DNA from: a bacterium
Lineage (GTDB): Bacteria > Atribacterota > JS1 > SB-45 > 34-128
Assembly (NCBI GenBank): GCA_018903015.1
Contig: JAHIPR010000277.1
Span: 1-27,810, forward strand
Reading direction: 5' to 3'
DNA: 27,810 nucleotides
The translations under genes and the position numbers were made by a program. Numbering within the stretch: the stretch's first letter is position 1; every line of letters begins with the position of its first letter. The notes beneath the pieces are model-generated. The model saw only the letters and a list, made by a program, of their open reading frames with translations. It searched no databases and was not told where the DNA came from. This document shows, in pieces, positions 1 to 7,925 of the stretch.

Positions 1-762
1 CGCACCAGCCTTGGTCAGCTTTGCATTTGTAGCTATTACTCCTATAGTAGTATTTGTTGGAAAACTACTCCCACTTCTTTGGGGGAAATTTTTTAAGAAG
101 GACATAGTATTAGCGAATTCCTTTTTGTTTTCACTTAAAACTCCGGCAATAATTTCTCCGTTTTCCGGATCAATTACATCTCCCAGACAATTTACCGCAA
201 CAATTGCACCAATAATCAATTCCTGAGATTTAAAACTGGCAGTACCTAAACCGCTCTTCATACAGCGAAGTCCGCCAAATATTTTCCCTACCGTTGCCCC
301 GGTCCCGGCTCCTACATTGCCCTGACTGACTTCCGCATCAGAAGCATTAAGACAGGCATCATAGCCCATCTTAGCATCAGGTCTTACCCTGTAATCACCT
401 ACCGCAAGGTCAAAGAGAACTGCACCGGGGACTATAGGAACTTTGGTTAGTACCACATCAAAACCTATTCCTTTTTCTTCCAAATACTTCATCACCCCTG
501 ATGCCCCATCCAATCCGAAGGCGCTGCCTCCGCCCAGATAAATAGCGTGAGCTTTATCTATCAGATTTACCGGATTTAAAAGGTCCGTCTCTCGCGTGCC
601 CGGAGCTCCTCCCCGCACATCAACTCCTGTTGTTGCTCCATTTTCGCAGATAATCACCGTACAGCCAGTCCCGGCTTTTAAATCCTGACTATGCCCCACC
701 TTTATCCCCGGTACATCTATAATGGCATCTTTTAAAACTTTCGAACTTTCCTTATTATTCAT
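1..762 (-). CDS. P1 family peptidase (DmpA/NylC-type, S58), 3' end cut by the window edge
   Basis: Reading the minus strand from an ATG at 762 gives 254 residues with no stop before base 1, so the C-terminus lies outside the window. The ATG follows an AAGGAG box at a normal distance. The protein has the family's early VPGIKVGH segment, the glycine-rich GGGSAFGLDG stretch near residue 80, the GNVGAGTGATVGK block near 150, and SFPTNTTIGVIATNA near 233-247. In this Ntn-hydrolase family (DmpA aminopeptidase, NylC oligomer hydrolase) the precursor cuts itself and the new N-terminal Ser or Thr is the nucleophile. By analogy with NylC the cut here would be between Asn237 and Thr238. Most members are cytoplasmic amino- or amidohydrolases; the substrate cannot be told. 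It is separated from the polyol cluster by 763 bases and is visibly less AT-rich, so it probably has no functional link with that cluster. Confidence 0.9.
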   Translation of the reverse strand, partial: MNNKESSKVLKDAIIDVPGIKVGHSQDLKAGTGCTVIICENGATTGVDVRGGAPGTRETDLLNPVNLIDKAHAIYLGGGSAFGLDGASGVMKYLEEKGIGFDVVLTKVPIVPGAVLFDLAVGDYRVRPDAKMGYDACLNASDAEVSQGNVGAGTGATVGKIFGGLRCMKSGLGTASFKSQELIIGAIVAVNCLGDVIDPENGEIIAGVLSENKKEFANTMSFLKNFPQRSGSSFPTNTTIGVIATNAKLTKAGA

Positions 763-1525
763 CTCTCTTGCTCCTTGCTTTTAAAATTATTTTATCTGAC
801 GCTTCCATCTAATTTCTTTTTTAAATTATAACTTATTATAATATTCGATAAAACAGATTAAAAACCCTCTTTTTTAGTCAAATTTTCACCCTTTTAAAAT
901 ATGAAAAAGGTTTACATTTTAACTATAAACAAGCTTTATAAATTGATATTACTTCTTCCAGAGATAATGAAATAAGCAAGGTTGAAGAATTTAAACTTCT
1001 CTGCCGGATGTTAAAAGAGCAAACAAATATAAGGCAATATAAGGTAATATAAATTACCATCCATCCCATTTTATAAGAATTATCTCTTGTCTTCAAGTTT
1101 TACAGATAAGGGTTTCTCTAAATTAAGCACAAAATTAATTTTCTTGCAAGGTTACTCTTTACTAATATTATTTTTAATAGTCAAAAGATGTATTAAGAAT
1201 GCGGGTGATCAAATAATATTTTTTCTACTCTTCATATAATATAAACGTGAATTTTTTTCTTACCTACTATACAAATATGTTAATTGTAATTTTTATATAA
1301 TTATTATTTACCTCTGTTAAAAATTCTCGTGACATTTATCAAATTTATTAATCAGCTTCGTAAACTATTAATATTATCAAAATAATAAGATAAACTGTTT
1401 TTCCCCCTTTTTAAATCTCCAGCTATAGTTAAAAACAACTTTTAACCCTTAAAAATAGGTTTCGAATCTACCTGTATATTAAATTTCTTCTTATAAGAAT
1501 TTTTTATTTCTATGAATTTAGTACA
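763..1525. other. Long AT-rich intergenic stretch with no supported gene
   Basis: This stretch of about 760 bases lies between the peptidase start and the stop of the dehydrogenase-phosphatase fusion. It is very AT-rich and has no ORF with a ribosome binding site. A perfect 12-bp palindrome, TTCTTATAAGAA (1488-1499), lies about 27 bases beyond the fusion gene's stop and may help end that transcript, but it is not followed by a clear T-run. The right half of the palindrome recurs at about 1071 (TTATAAGAAT). From about 943 to 1050 the + strand can be read as roughly 34 codons without a match I recognise; this could be a decayed fragment or chance. The left part must hold the promoter of the peptidase, but I see no convincing -35/-10 pair. 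Confidence 0.5.
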
Positions 1526-3715
1526 TTAATAAATTTCATCTAATGCTGATTTTATCTCTTTTAAAGATTCAAAAACTAGATTTGGCTTAATTGTAGAATT
1601 AATTAGATCTTCTTTTTTTGTTTCTCCTGTTAATACAAGAATTGTAATCATTTTATTGTTATTTCCCATTGCAATATCTGTATACAATCGATCACCAACG
1701 TAAGCTATTTCAAAATCTTTCAGTTTTGTATAGTCAAGTATATATTGAAGAGTATAATGCGACGGTTTTCCAAAAAAAACTGGTATGACCCCTGTTGATG
1801 CAGTAATTAATGCGCATATTGAACCACAATCTGGTATAAATCCTGTCTCGGTTGGACAGTTAAAATCAGGATTAACGGCAAACACAGGAACATTATTTCT
1901 TATAAAATCACATGCTTTTGATAAACGCTTATATTCAAGCGTTGTGTCAAAACCAACAATTACTAAGCCAGGGTCATCCTCAACAATTTCAATATTCGCA
2001 TTAATAAAATCTGCTTTCAAATAATCAGTGCCTAAAAGATATACTTTTTTATCGGACATGTATTTTTTAATATATTGAATAATGACTTGGTTTGAAATCA
2101 ATACTTTATCGCCTTTAATTTTACAACCCATTTTCTTTAGTTTTTCTATATAATATTTAACATTTTTAGAAGAATTATTAGTAAAAAAATAAAAATCTTT
2201 TCTATATTTTTTTAAACATTCTAGAAAATCTAAAGAACCACCGTATAGCTTATCCCCAAGATAGAAAGTACCATCCATATCAAGTACAAAACATTTTACC
2301 TGCTTTAATATATCTTTAGCTTTATCTTTATCAGATAAGCATTTATACCCTTGCTCTTTAATAAAATAATCATTAATATTTAATGCAAATTCTCTTAGTA
2401 GCCCTAAATCCCATAAAAGTTGCAGTACTGTATATCTACTCCTAATCTCTTTTGCAAATATTATACTATTTAAAATAGTATTACTATCTACGCCCACTTG
2501 TAAAGGGTTAATGGGTGCATCTACTTTCTGTAATATTGCCTCAATTTCTTTAGCGCTGGGAACAATCTTTTTTATTGTTCGAATAATATCATTCCATTTA
2601 CTTTTAATAATTTGAATACGTTTATTGTATTTTTCTATAGAATTCTTCTGCACTCTTTCCTCTAATACAATAATATCAGGGGCCGCAGTTTTATAAGTTT
2701 TTTCAATACATTTTACCCATTCTTCTTGATTAAAACTATTTACTTTATCAATTGCATTATTGAAATTTACTGTTTTTGTTACCAGTAATTCATATAATTT
2801 TGTAATTATAAGCGTTGTAATTCCTACTTTTGTTCCGTGCAGTATGGCTTTTTTGCCCTTAAGTAAAAACATCATTTCCCAAAAATGAGAGAGGTGGTGT
2901 TCAGAACCTGAAGCGGGCCTTGAATTTCCTACAAAACTCATTGCAATACCACTTAATACAAGCCCTTCCATAAGATTTTTAATTGCGAAATTATCTCTAT
3001 TTTTAATGCCATCAATATTGCTCACACATTTTTGAATAGAACTTCTTATAATATTAACGACGGTTTCACAATAATATTCTCCATTAATAATCCTACCCAA
3101 TTCCCAATCACACAGACATGTATATTTTCCAAGTATATCTCCTAAGCCCGCTGTAATCATTTCCATAGGAGCATTTTTAATAATATTAATATCTGCTATA
3201 ATAGCTTTGGGAGAAATAGCTTTATATGTTGTTTTTAAATCATTGACAATTAACGATGAAACGGTTGAAGCGTATCCATCCATTGAAGGTGCAGTTACTA
3301 CAATAAAATAGGGAATACTTAATTTATAACTCAGATATCTTGATAGATCGTTTAAAGTCCCCGAACCAATAGCAAGAATTAAGTCTATATCGCTAGTAAT
3401 TTGAATTAGAAGTTTACCAATTGCTTTTTCATCTGGAATTAAATGTTCTTCGTCTTCAAAAATGTATTTTTTTAAATCAAACCCATTTCCCTGTAATGAT
3501 GTTTCGGTAATTTCTCCGGCAACTTTATAAGTATTGGCATCGGCAACAATAAAGATTTTTTTAAAATTATATTGGTTTATTAGAGAAGGTAAAAAAGCAA
3601 TTGCTTCTTTTTCTATTACAATATCATCGATATCTACTCTATGTTCTTTGCCGCAATTACAAGCAAACTTTGTCTTAAGAAAATCTCTAATTTTAAATTC
3701 TTCAAAATTTATCAA
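1526..3715 (-). CDS. AraM-AraL type fusion: sn-glycerol-1-phosphate dehydrogenase + NagD-like HAD phosphatase
   Basis: A 729-residue protein joining two enzymes. Residues 1 to about 440 are an iron/zinc-dependent dehydrogenase of the glycerol-1-phosphate dehydrogenase family (AraM/EgsA): GSGT at 117-120 for NAD(P), and metal ligands at Asp193 (GLGDILGK), a His in the SEHHLSH segment (273-277), and His293 (LHGTK). Such enzymes interconvert dihydroxyacetone phosphate and sn-glycerol 1-phosphate. Residues about 472-729 are a HAD-IIA (NagD/AraL) phosphatase: DMDGT 479-483 with nucleophile Asp479, FTNNSS 511-516, GKPS at 649-652, and GDRLYTD 674-680. All catalytic motifs look intact in both halves. 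The start is a TTG five bases after GGAGG. In Bacillus subtilis araL and araM are neighbouring separate genes of the arabinose operon; here they are one protein. The fusion could turn dihydroxyacetone phosphate into glycerol, or act on another polyol phosphate of this cluster. It lies last in the cluster, 300 bases past the FGGY kinase stop, and may have its own promoter. Confidence 0.88.
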   Translation of the reverse strand: MINFEEFKIRDFLKTKFACNCGKEHRVDIDDIVIEKEAIAFLPSLINQYNFKKIFIVADANTYKVAGEITETSLQGNGFDLKKYIFEDEEHLIPDEKAIGKLLIQITSDIDLILAIGSGTLNDLSRYLSYKLSIPYFIVVTAPSMDGYASTVSSLIVNDLKTTYKAISPKAIIADINIIKNAPMEMITAGLGDILGKYTCLCDWELGRIINGEYYCETVVNIIRSSIQKCVSNIDGIKNRDNFAIKNLMEGLVLSGIAMSFVGNSRPASGSEHHLSHFWEMMFLLKGKKAILHGTKVGITTLIITKLYELLVTKTVNFNNAIDKVNSFNQEEWVKCIEKTYKTAAPDIIVLEERVQKNSIEKYNKRIQIIKSKWNDIIRTIKKIVPSAKEIEAILQKVDAPINPLQVGVDSNTILNSIIFAKEIRSRYTVLQLLWDLGLLREFALNINDYFIKEQGYKCLSDKDKAKDILKQVKCFVLDMDGTFYLGDKLYGGSLDFLECLKKYRKDFYFFTNNSSKNVKYYIEKLKKMGCKIKGDKVLISNQVIIQYIKKYMSDKKVYLLGTDYLKADFINANIEIVEDDPGLVIVGFDTTLEYKRLSKACDFIRNNVPVFAVNPDFNCPTETGFIPDCGSICALITASTGVIPVFFGKPSHYTLQYILDYTKLKDFEIAYVGDRLYTDIAMGNNNKMITILVLTGETKKEDLINSTIKPNLVFESLKEIKSALDEIY

Positions 3716-3970
3716 TTAATCCTCCTTCTAATACTTTGGGGATTTATAATACTATACAAAAACTCACCGCATAATAAAAGTAATAATAAATTATTTGTAA
3801 CAATTTCGGATTAATGATCTATTGTTTCATACTCAGTTATTATCATTCAATATTTTAACCTATTCTTTTATATGCTTAAAACTGTCTATGTCCTGTAAGT
3901 CCGTACTTAAAAATTTTACTTTACTAAGATATGGTAACAATTGTTTTAAGAAGTTTTTTGTTTAATGTAC

Positions 3971-4006
3971 AGTGATTAATGTATTTATAATAATATATTA
4001 ATCACT
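3971..4006. terminator. Strong hairpin just after the FGGY kinase stop
   Basis: AGTGATTAATGTATT (3971-3985) pairs with AATATATTAATCACT (3992-4006) through 15 base pairs including one G-T, around a six-base loop. It begins ten bases past the kinase stop on the minus strand. No long T-run follows on that strand, so it may be a 3'-end stabilising or processing structure rather than a classical terminator. The rest of the 300-base gap (3716-4015) shows nothing else beyond the ribosome binding site of the next gene. Confidence 0.5.
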
Positions 4007-4015
4007 TTTCTTTAA

Positions 4016-5536
4016 CTAAATATTTGTTAATTTAAATAAATCATCTTTTGTATGCTTATATATATTTATATAAACTTCAAATAATTCTGCATATCGCTCG
4101 TGCCATGTATTATCAGGCATGATAACCTTTTTTATTTTTATTGATTTCCGGATAGTATCCCTAACGTTATTATATAATTTTACCCCTACACCTGCTAATA
4201 GTGCATCTCCAAATGGAGCTCCTATTGAGGTTTCAGGTACTAATATAGGCATATTAAGCATTGATGCCTTAATTTTAAGCCATAAATCACTATTACTTCC
4301 CCCGCCTACTGCTTTCAGTTTATTAACTTTCAAACCTAATTTAGTTACTTCTTTTAAATTATGGTATAAAGCAAAGGAAGTTCCTTCCAAAATCGCTCTA
4401 ATCATTTGCTTACGGGAAGTATTTAATGTTAATCCAATAAACATTCCTCGTGCATGTGAATCCCAGATAGGTGATCTTTCTCCCATCATATAAGGTAAGA
4501 ACAATAAATTACCTGCTCCTGCCTCTACTTTACTGGCTTCTAAATCCATAAGTTCAAAAATATCAAGATTTAATTTCTGAGCTACTTTTTTTTCAGTATT
4601 ACCAAATTGATCTCTAAACCATTTTAAACATGCTCCCGTAGAGCTCATTGCTCCAAATATTAAACAATGATTTCCGAACCCTTGATACATGGCTATCAAA
4701 TTTTCATTATTTTTCCATTCATCAGAAGCTATAAGTAAAACCGTAGAAGTGCCCGTCATTTCAACTGCTTCACCAGAATTAATAACTCCTGCTTCTATAG
4801 CCGCGGCAGAACCATCAACCGTACCTGCAATTACAGGAATTCCTTGACTTAAACCTGTCATTGCTGCTGCCTTTTTAGTTACTGTTCCAATAATATCTGT
4901 ACATTCATAAATTTTCGGTAATATCTTTGGAGAAATATCCAACTGCTGACATAATTCTTGAGACCATCTATTTTTATTTTTATCATATATTTGTGAAAGA
5001 CTGGCATGCGCCTTGTCTATTGAAAAACATCCAGTTAATTTATAATTTACGTATCCATTACATTGTAATATTTTATGAGTACGATTTAGTAAATAGGGTT
5101 CATTTTCCCTAAACCATAATAATTTTGGAAAAGCAAAATATGGATCAATGCGATTTCCAGTAATTTCCTTTATTTTTACTTCCCCTATTTTTTGTCTTAA
5201 GAAATCACACTCTTTTTCAGATCGCCGATCCATCCATATTAATGCATTACGTAAAGGATTCCCCTTTATATCTAAGGGCAGCACTGTAGGGGCCTGTGAA
5301 CTAACTCCAATAGCAGCAATTTCATATTTGTTTATCTGGAGGTTAGTTGTAATTTGAGAAATCGTTTCTACAGTCGCCTCCCACCATTGCTCAGCATCTT
5401 GCTCTGCCCACCCAGCTTCTGGAAAAAATGTCGGATATTCAGCACTTTCTTGGATTAATATCGACCCATCTAAAGCAAATAATACAGATTTAACATTTGT
5501 TGTACCAATATCAATACCTAAAATACATTTACTCAT
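4016..5536 (-). CDS. FGGY-family carbohydrate kinase (xylulokinase-like group)
   Basis: A 506-residue cytoplasmic ATP-dependent sugar or polyol kinase. The reading frame runs further upstream to 5617, but the ATG at 5536 is chosen: it has GGAG eight bases before it and starts the family's usual MSKxILGIDIGTTN segment, while the upstream extension is IS-remnant sequence. Visible motifs are GIDIGTTNVKS (ATP phosphate 1), SSQAP, WMDRRS, GTVDG with the expected catalytic Asp, GTSTVL, and GGGSNSDLW near the C-terminus. Length and motif order fit an intact enzyme. Together with the class II aldolase and the 2-hydroxyacid dehydrogenase upstream it looks like a ketose-kinase/aldolase module, as in fucose or rhamnose breakdown. 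The substrate cannot be assigned; xylulokinase, gluconokinase and AI-2-kinase-like members share these motifs. An IS200/IS605 remnant separates it from the preceding gene, which may affect its co-transcription. Confidence 0.85.
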   Translation of the reverse strand: MSKCILGIDIGTTNVKSVLFALDGSILIQESAEYPTFFPEAGWAEQDAEQWWEATVETISQITTNLQINKYEIAAIGVSSQAPTVLPLDIKGNPLRNALIWMDRRSEKECDFLRQKIGEVKIKEITGNRIDPYFAFPKLLWFRENEPYLLNRTHKILQCNGYVNYKLTGCFSIDKAHASLSQIYDKNKNRWSQELCQQLDISPKILPKIYECTDIIGTVTKKAAAMTGLSQGIPVIAGTVDGSAAAIEAGVINSGEAVEMTGTSTVLLIASDEWKNNENLIAMYQGFGNHCLIFGAMSSTGACLKWFRDQFGNTEKKVAQKLNLDIFELMDLEASKVEAGAGNLLFLPYMMGERSPIWDSHARGMFIGLTLNTSRKQMIRAILEGTSFALYHNLKEVTKLGLKVNKLKAVGGGSNSDLWLKIKASMLNMPILVPETSIGAPFGDALLAGVGVKLYNNVRDTIRKSIKIKKVIMPDNTWHERYAELFEVYINIYKHTKDDLFKLTNI

Positions 5537-5583
5537 ATTAGCTGCTCCAAATATATTTAAAAACCTTTGAACAAAGCAAATAA

Positions 5584-5610
5584 CCAACCTGCATAGCAGG
5601 TGGCTTTTTT
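5584..5610. repeat. Hairpin plus T-run, probable IS200/IS605 end or terminator
   Basis: ACCTGC-ATA-GCAGGT (5587-5601) is a perfect six-pair hairpin, lengthened by CC/GG with one bulged A (5584-5603), and followed on the + strand by CTTTTTT. It lies a few bases beyond the last recognisable TnpA-derived sequence. IS200/IS605 elements carry short imperfect hairpins near their ends, so this is probably the end of the decayed element. Read on the + strand it also has the form of an intrinsic terminator. Confidence 0.55.
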
Positions 5611-5612
5611 GT

Positions 5613-5830
5613 CTCACCCAAACCTATAGCGCTACACAACATCCACGGATTAAAAAAAGTTTCCCTAATAGGGCTTCTTTTTGAGAGCAGGATAACTTTT
5701 GAAGAGTTTTATCAATATCTTGCCTTTAATATTATCTTGCCTTTAATATTCCCATTACTTCGGATATCGATAATCTGGGAAGCATAGAAGATACCGTATG
5801 TATATGGTCTTCTTTTACATTAAGCTCTAA
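5613..5830 (-). pseudogene. IS200/IS605-family TnpA transposase remnant (C-terminal half, broken)
   Basis: On the minus strand a broken reading frame resembles the C-terminal half of Y1 (HUH) transposases of the IS200 type. In order it reads LELNVKEDHIH (from 5830), then LPRLSISEVMGILK, then after a frame change KGKILIKLFKSYPALKKKPY, a stop codon where family members have Trp, then GN, and a frame-shifted RG-C-CV and IGLGE (ending about 5613). The family pattern PDHVH, then PPKxSxSEVxGxLKGKxAxKLFxxYPxLKKKxWG, then WSRGYxVxTVG, is clear despite at least one stop, several indels and a 17-bp tandem duplication. The N-terminal HUH half and the catalytic-Tyr helix are not seen, so it cannot transpose. 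Its start overlaps the last ten or so bases of the 2-hydroxyacid dehydrogenase gene, so insertion or recombination happened at that gene's 3' end. Confidence 0.8.
5716..5749. repeat. Perfect 17-bp tandem duplication inside the TnpA remnant
   Basis: The 17-base unit TATCTTGCCTTTAATAT occurs twice without a gap (5716-5732 and 5733-5749). It falls exactly where the TnpA reading frame is broken and is not a multiple of three, so it is one of the lesions of the pseudogene. Confidence 0.95.
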
Positions 5831-6857
5831 ACACTCTCTTTAACTCCTTTCCATTTATCCATCGTATAACATCTTCTACTATCATTTTCGATTGGTGTGT
5901 CGGCACATCATCAGAAGCACCTGCAATATGTGGGGTAAAAGTAATATTTCCCATATTTAAAAGTGGATGATTAGAAGGTATAGGCTCATACCAGTATACA
6001 TCTAAAGCTGCACCCGCTATCTTTTTATTCTCTAATACTTTAATCAATGCATCTTGTTGAATAATCGATGCCCGAGCAGTATTAATAATGTATGCATTAG
6101 ATTTCATTAGTGAAAACTCCTTTTCGCCAATTAAACCTATTGTTTCTTCCGTAACCTTACAATGAATAGAAACAAAATCAGCTGAGCTTAAAAGTGTATT
6201 TAGGGATACTAATTTTACCCTTATTATTTTTGCATCTTCTTTGGAACAATATGGATCATATGCAAAAATATTCATATCAAATGCTTTTGCAAATTTTGCT
6301 ACACGTTTCCCAATGTTTCCTAACCCAATTAATCCTAACGTTCTACCCTTGAGTTCGTATCCTCTAAATTTTTTATATGGACTGTTTTCGTCTATATTCC
6401 ACATCACATCATCCTGGTGAGGTGTGTTGTATATATCCCCGACAGGTTTTCCTAAATATTTTCCAATTTTCATGCTATGATATGCTCTTGCAATATGACG
6501 TAATTCTGCCAATATTAATCCTATGGTAAATTCGGCTGCTGAATTTGCATTACGTCCTGGAGTATAAATTACAGGTATATTCATAGCACTCGCTGCTTTT
6601 ACATCAATATTAACAGGATTGCCTCTCGGACATCCAATTAATTTTAGTTTTTTTGAATTCTTTATAACTTTTTTTGTTATATTTTCATAACTTGCAATTA
6701 GTATATCTGTATCTTGTAATATCTCTATAAGTTCATCTTCATTAAATAATTTCCCATTTTTAACCCAACCTGTAATAGTTACATCACAATATTCCCTTAA
6801 TTGATTTAGTTCATTTTCAATAATTGTTGCAGTTACTACAGCCTTGTATTTTTTCAT
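5820..6857 (-). CDS. D-isomer-specific 2-hydroxyacid dehydrogenase
   Basis: A 345-residue NAD-dependent dehydrogenase of the D-2-hydroxyacid family (phosphoglycerate, glyoxylate and hydroxypyruvate reductases). The Rossmann motif GLGNIG is at 178-183, and Asp201 after FAY suggests NAD rather than NADP. The catalytic residues are Arg262 (NTARAS), Glu291 (WYEP) and His310 (TPHIAGA). Residues about 131-168 form a longer linker than usual between the two halves. It reduces a 2-keto acid or oxidises a D-2-hydroxy acid; the substrate is unknown. It lies 91 bases after the aldolase gene. The last few codons and the stop overlap a transposase remnant (the minus strand from 5830 reads LELNV in another frame), so the original C-terminus may have been replaced by a few residues. 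The catalytic core is complete and I expect it to work. Confidence 0.88.
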   Translation of the reverse strand: MKKYKAVVTATIIENELNQLREYCDVTITGWVKNGKLFNEDELIEILQDTDILIASYENITKKVIKNSKKLKLIGCPRGNPVNIDVKAASAMNIPVIYTPGRNANSAAEFTIGLILAELRHIARAYHSMKIGKYLGKPVGDIYNTPHQDDVMWNIDENSPYKKFRGYELKGRTLGLIGLGNIGKRVAKFAKAFDMNIFAYDPYCSKEDAKIIRVKLVSLNTLLSSADFVSIHCKVTEETIGLIGEKEFSLMKSNAYIINTARASIIQQDALIKVLENKKIAGAALDVYWYEPIPSNHPLLNMGNITFTPHIAGASDDVPTHQSKMIVEDVIRWINGKELKRVFRA

Positions 6858-6948
6858 AAAAATAGCCCTCTCACTTAATTATGTCTATAGTCAACAATAA
6901 TTCTAAAATTTTTGCATTTGATATAAAAAAACAATTTTAATCTATCTA

Positions 6949-7593
6949 CTACCTTTGTCCATATTTTTCTAAATAAAACTTACGCATAAGATCAACTTCT
7001 TCATTTGTTAAACATACAGGACCACCAAATGCTTGTGTGTCAATAAATACCTTAGATGCTTTTTCTACGATCTGAGCTGTTATTAAAGCCTCATTTAAAT
7101 TTCTTCCAAGACAAACAGGACCATGATTTGCTAAAATTATAGCATTTCTATTCTCAAGTTTTTTTACCGCATTTTTTACCATTTGTTCTGAGCCCGGTAA
7201 TGCATATTCTGTAATTCTTATAGAACCCCCTACAATTTGTACCATATCATCAAGTATAGGTGGTATATCTTTGCGGGCTGCAGCAACACTGCTTGCATTA
7301 ATAGAATGAGTATGCATCACCGCATTTATTTCTGGACGTGCTTTATATATTTCTGCATGAAGCGGAAACTCTATAGATGGCTTCAATTTTCCCACATAAC
7401 TCAAGTCATGTATATTTGCCAAGACCATATCTTCTGGTTTAAGTACATTATAACTCATTCCGCTTGGTGTGATAATTATATAATGTTTATCTACTCTTGC
7501 ACTAATGTTTCCCCAGGTACCTGCTGCAAGTCCCATTTTAGACATTTTTATTGAAGTTTCTAGCACTTCTCTTTTGATATCTTCTAATTCCAT
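6949..7593 (-). CDS. Class II aldolase of the L-fuculose-phosphate aldolase (FucA/AraD) family
   Basis: A 214-residue zinc-dependent aldolase or epimerase. Zinc ligands are visible as His94 and His96 (MHTHS) and His157 (ANHGP), with the acid/base Glu75 (SIEFPLH). These are offset by two from Glu73, His92, His94 and His155 of E. coli FucA. The phosphate-binding TWGNIS (26-31) and TPSG (42-45) are present. The length matches FucA (about 215). Members cleave ketose 1-phosphates to dihydroxyacetone phosphate plus an aldehyde, or epimerise ribulose 5-phosphate. Next to two FGGY kinases, aldol cleavage of a phosphorylated ketose is the likelier role. The ATG at 7593 has only a distant AGAGG box, about 12 bases away. 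It probably belongs to the same operon as the neighbours, although 332 bases separate it from the upstream kinase. Confidence 0.88.
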   Translation of the reverse strand: MELEDIKREVLETSIKMSKMGLAAGTWGNISARVDKHYIIITPSGMSYNVLKPEDMVLANIHDLSYVGKLKPSIEFPLHAEIYKARPEINAVMHTHSINASSVAAARKDIPPILDDMVQIVGGSIRITEYALPGSEQMVKNAVKKLENRNAIILANHGPVCLGRNLNEALITAQIVEKASKVFIDTQAFGGPVCLTNEEVDLMRKFYLEKYGQR

Positions 7594-7925
7594 TTTTTCA
7601 ACAACCTCTTTAAATATTAATTTTAAACATTAATTATATTAAACATATTAAAATATTATATTATTTTATATAGGCACAACCATTCTTGTAGCAACAAAAT
7701 TGATGTTAGAAATTTGAATGATAATTTTTTACACTCATTCATATTTTATACTTAAATGGAGAGGTATTTTATTTTAGCGGAAAATTCCTATTTATCAAAG
7801 TGAAAATGGGAATAAATTCCCAGCAAGTTGGGACAAATGATAATCTGTTAAGGTGACTACCACATCTGTAAAAATCTGGTAATCCTATAACGCTAAATAA
7901 TACTTTCATTCTTAATTTTCCATTA
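7594..7925. other. 332-base gap between kinase stop and aldolase start
   Basis: No gene is supported here. The part nearer the kinase (about 7795-7890) is less AT-rich than the rest and holds the inverted repeat GGGAAT-AA-ATTCCC, then a second TTGGGAC-containing run, which looks foreign to its surroundings and may be a decayed insertion. The rest, 7594-7790, is almost pure A+T. I see no convincing promoter for the aldolase. Confidence 0.4.

Noticed and set aside
5584..5610. Simple intrinsic terminator on the + strand
   Set aside because: No + strand gene lies upstream of it, and the adjoining TnpA remnant makes an IS end the better explanation, although terminator function is not excluded.
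5537..5617. 27-residue N-terminal extension of the FGGY kinase
   Set aside because: It reads through the IS end hairpin, while the internal ATG at 5536 has a good ribosome binding site and matches the family start.
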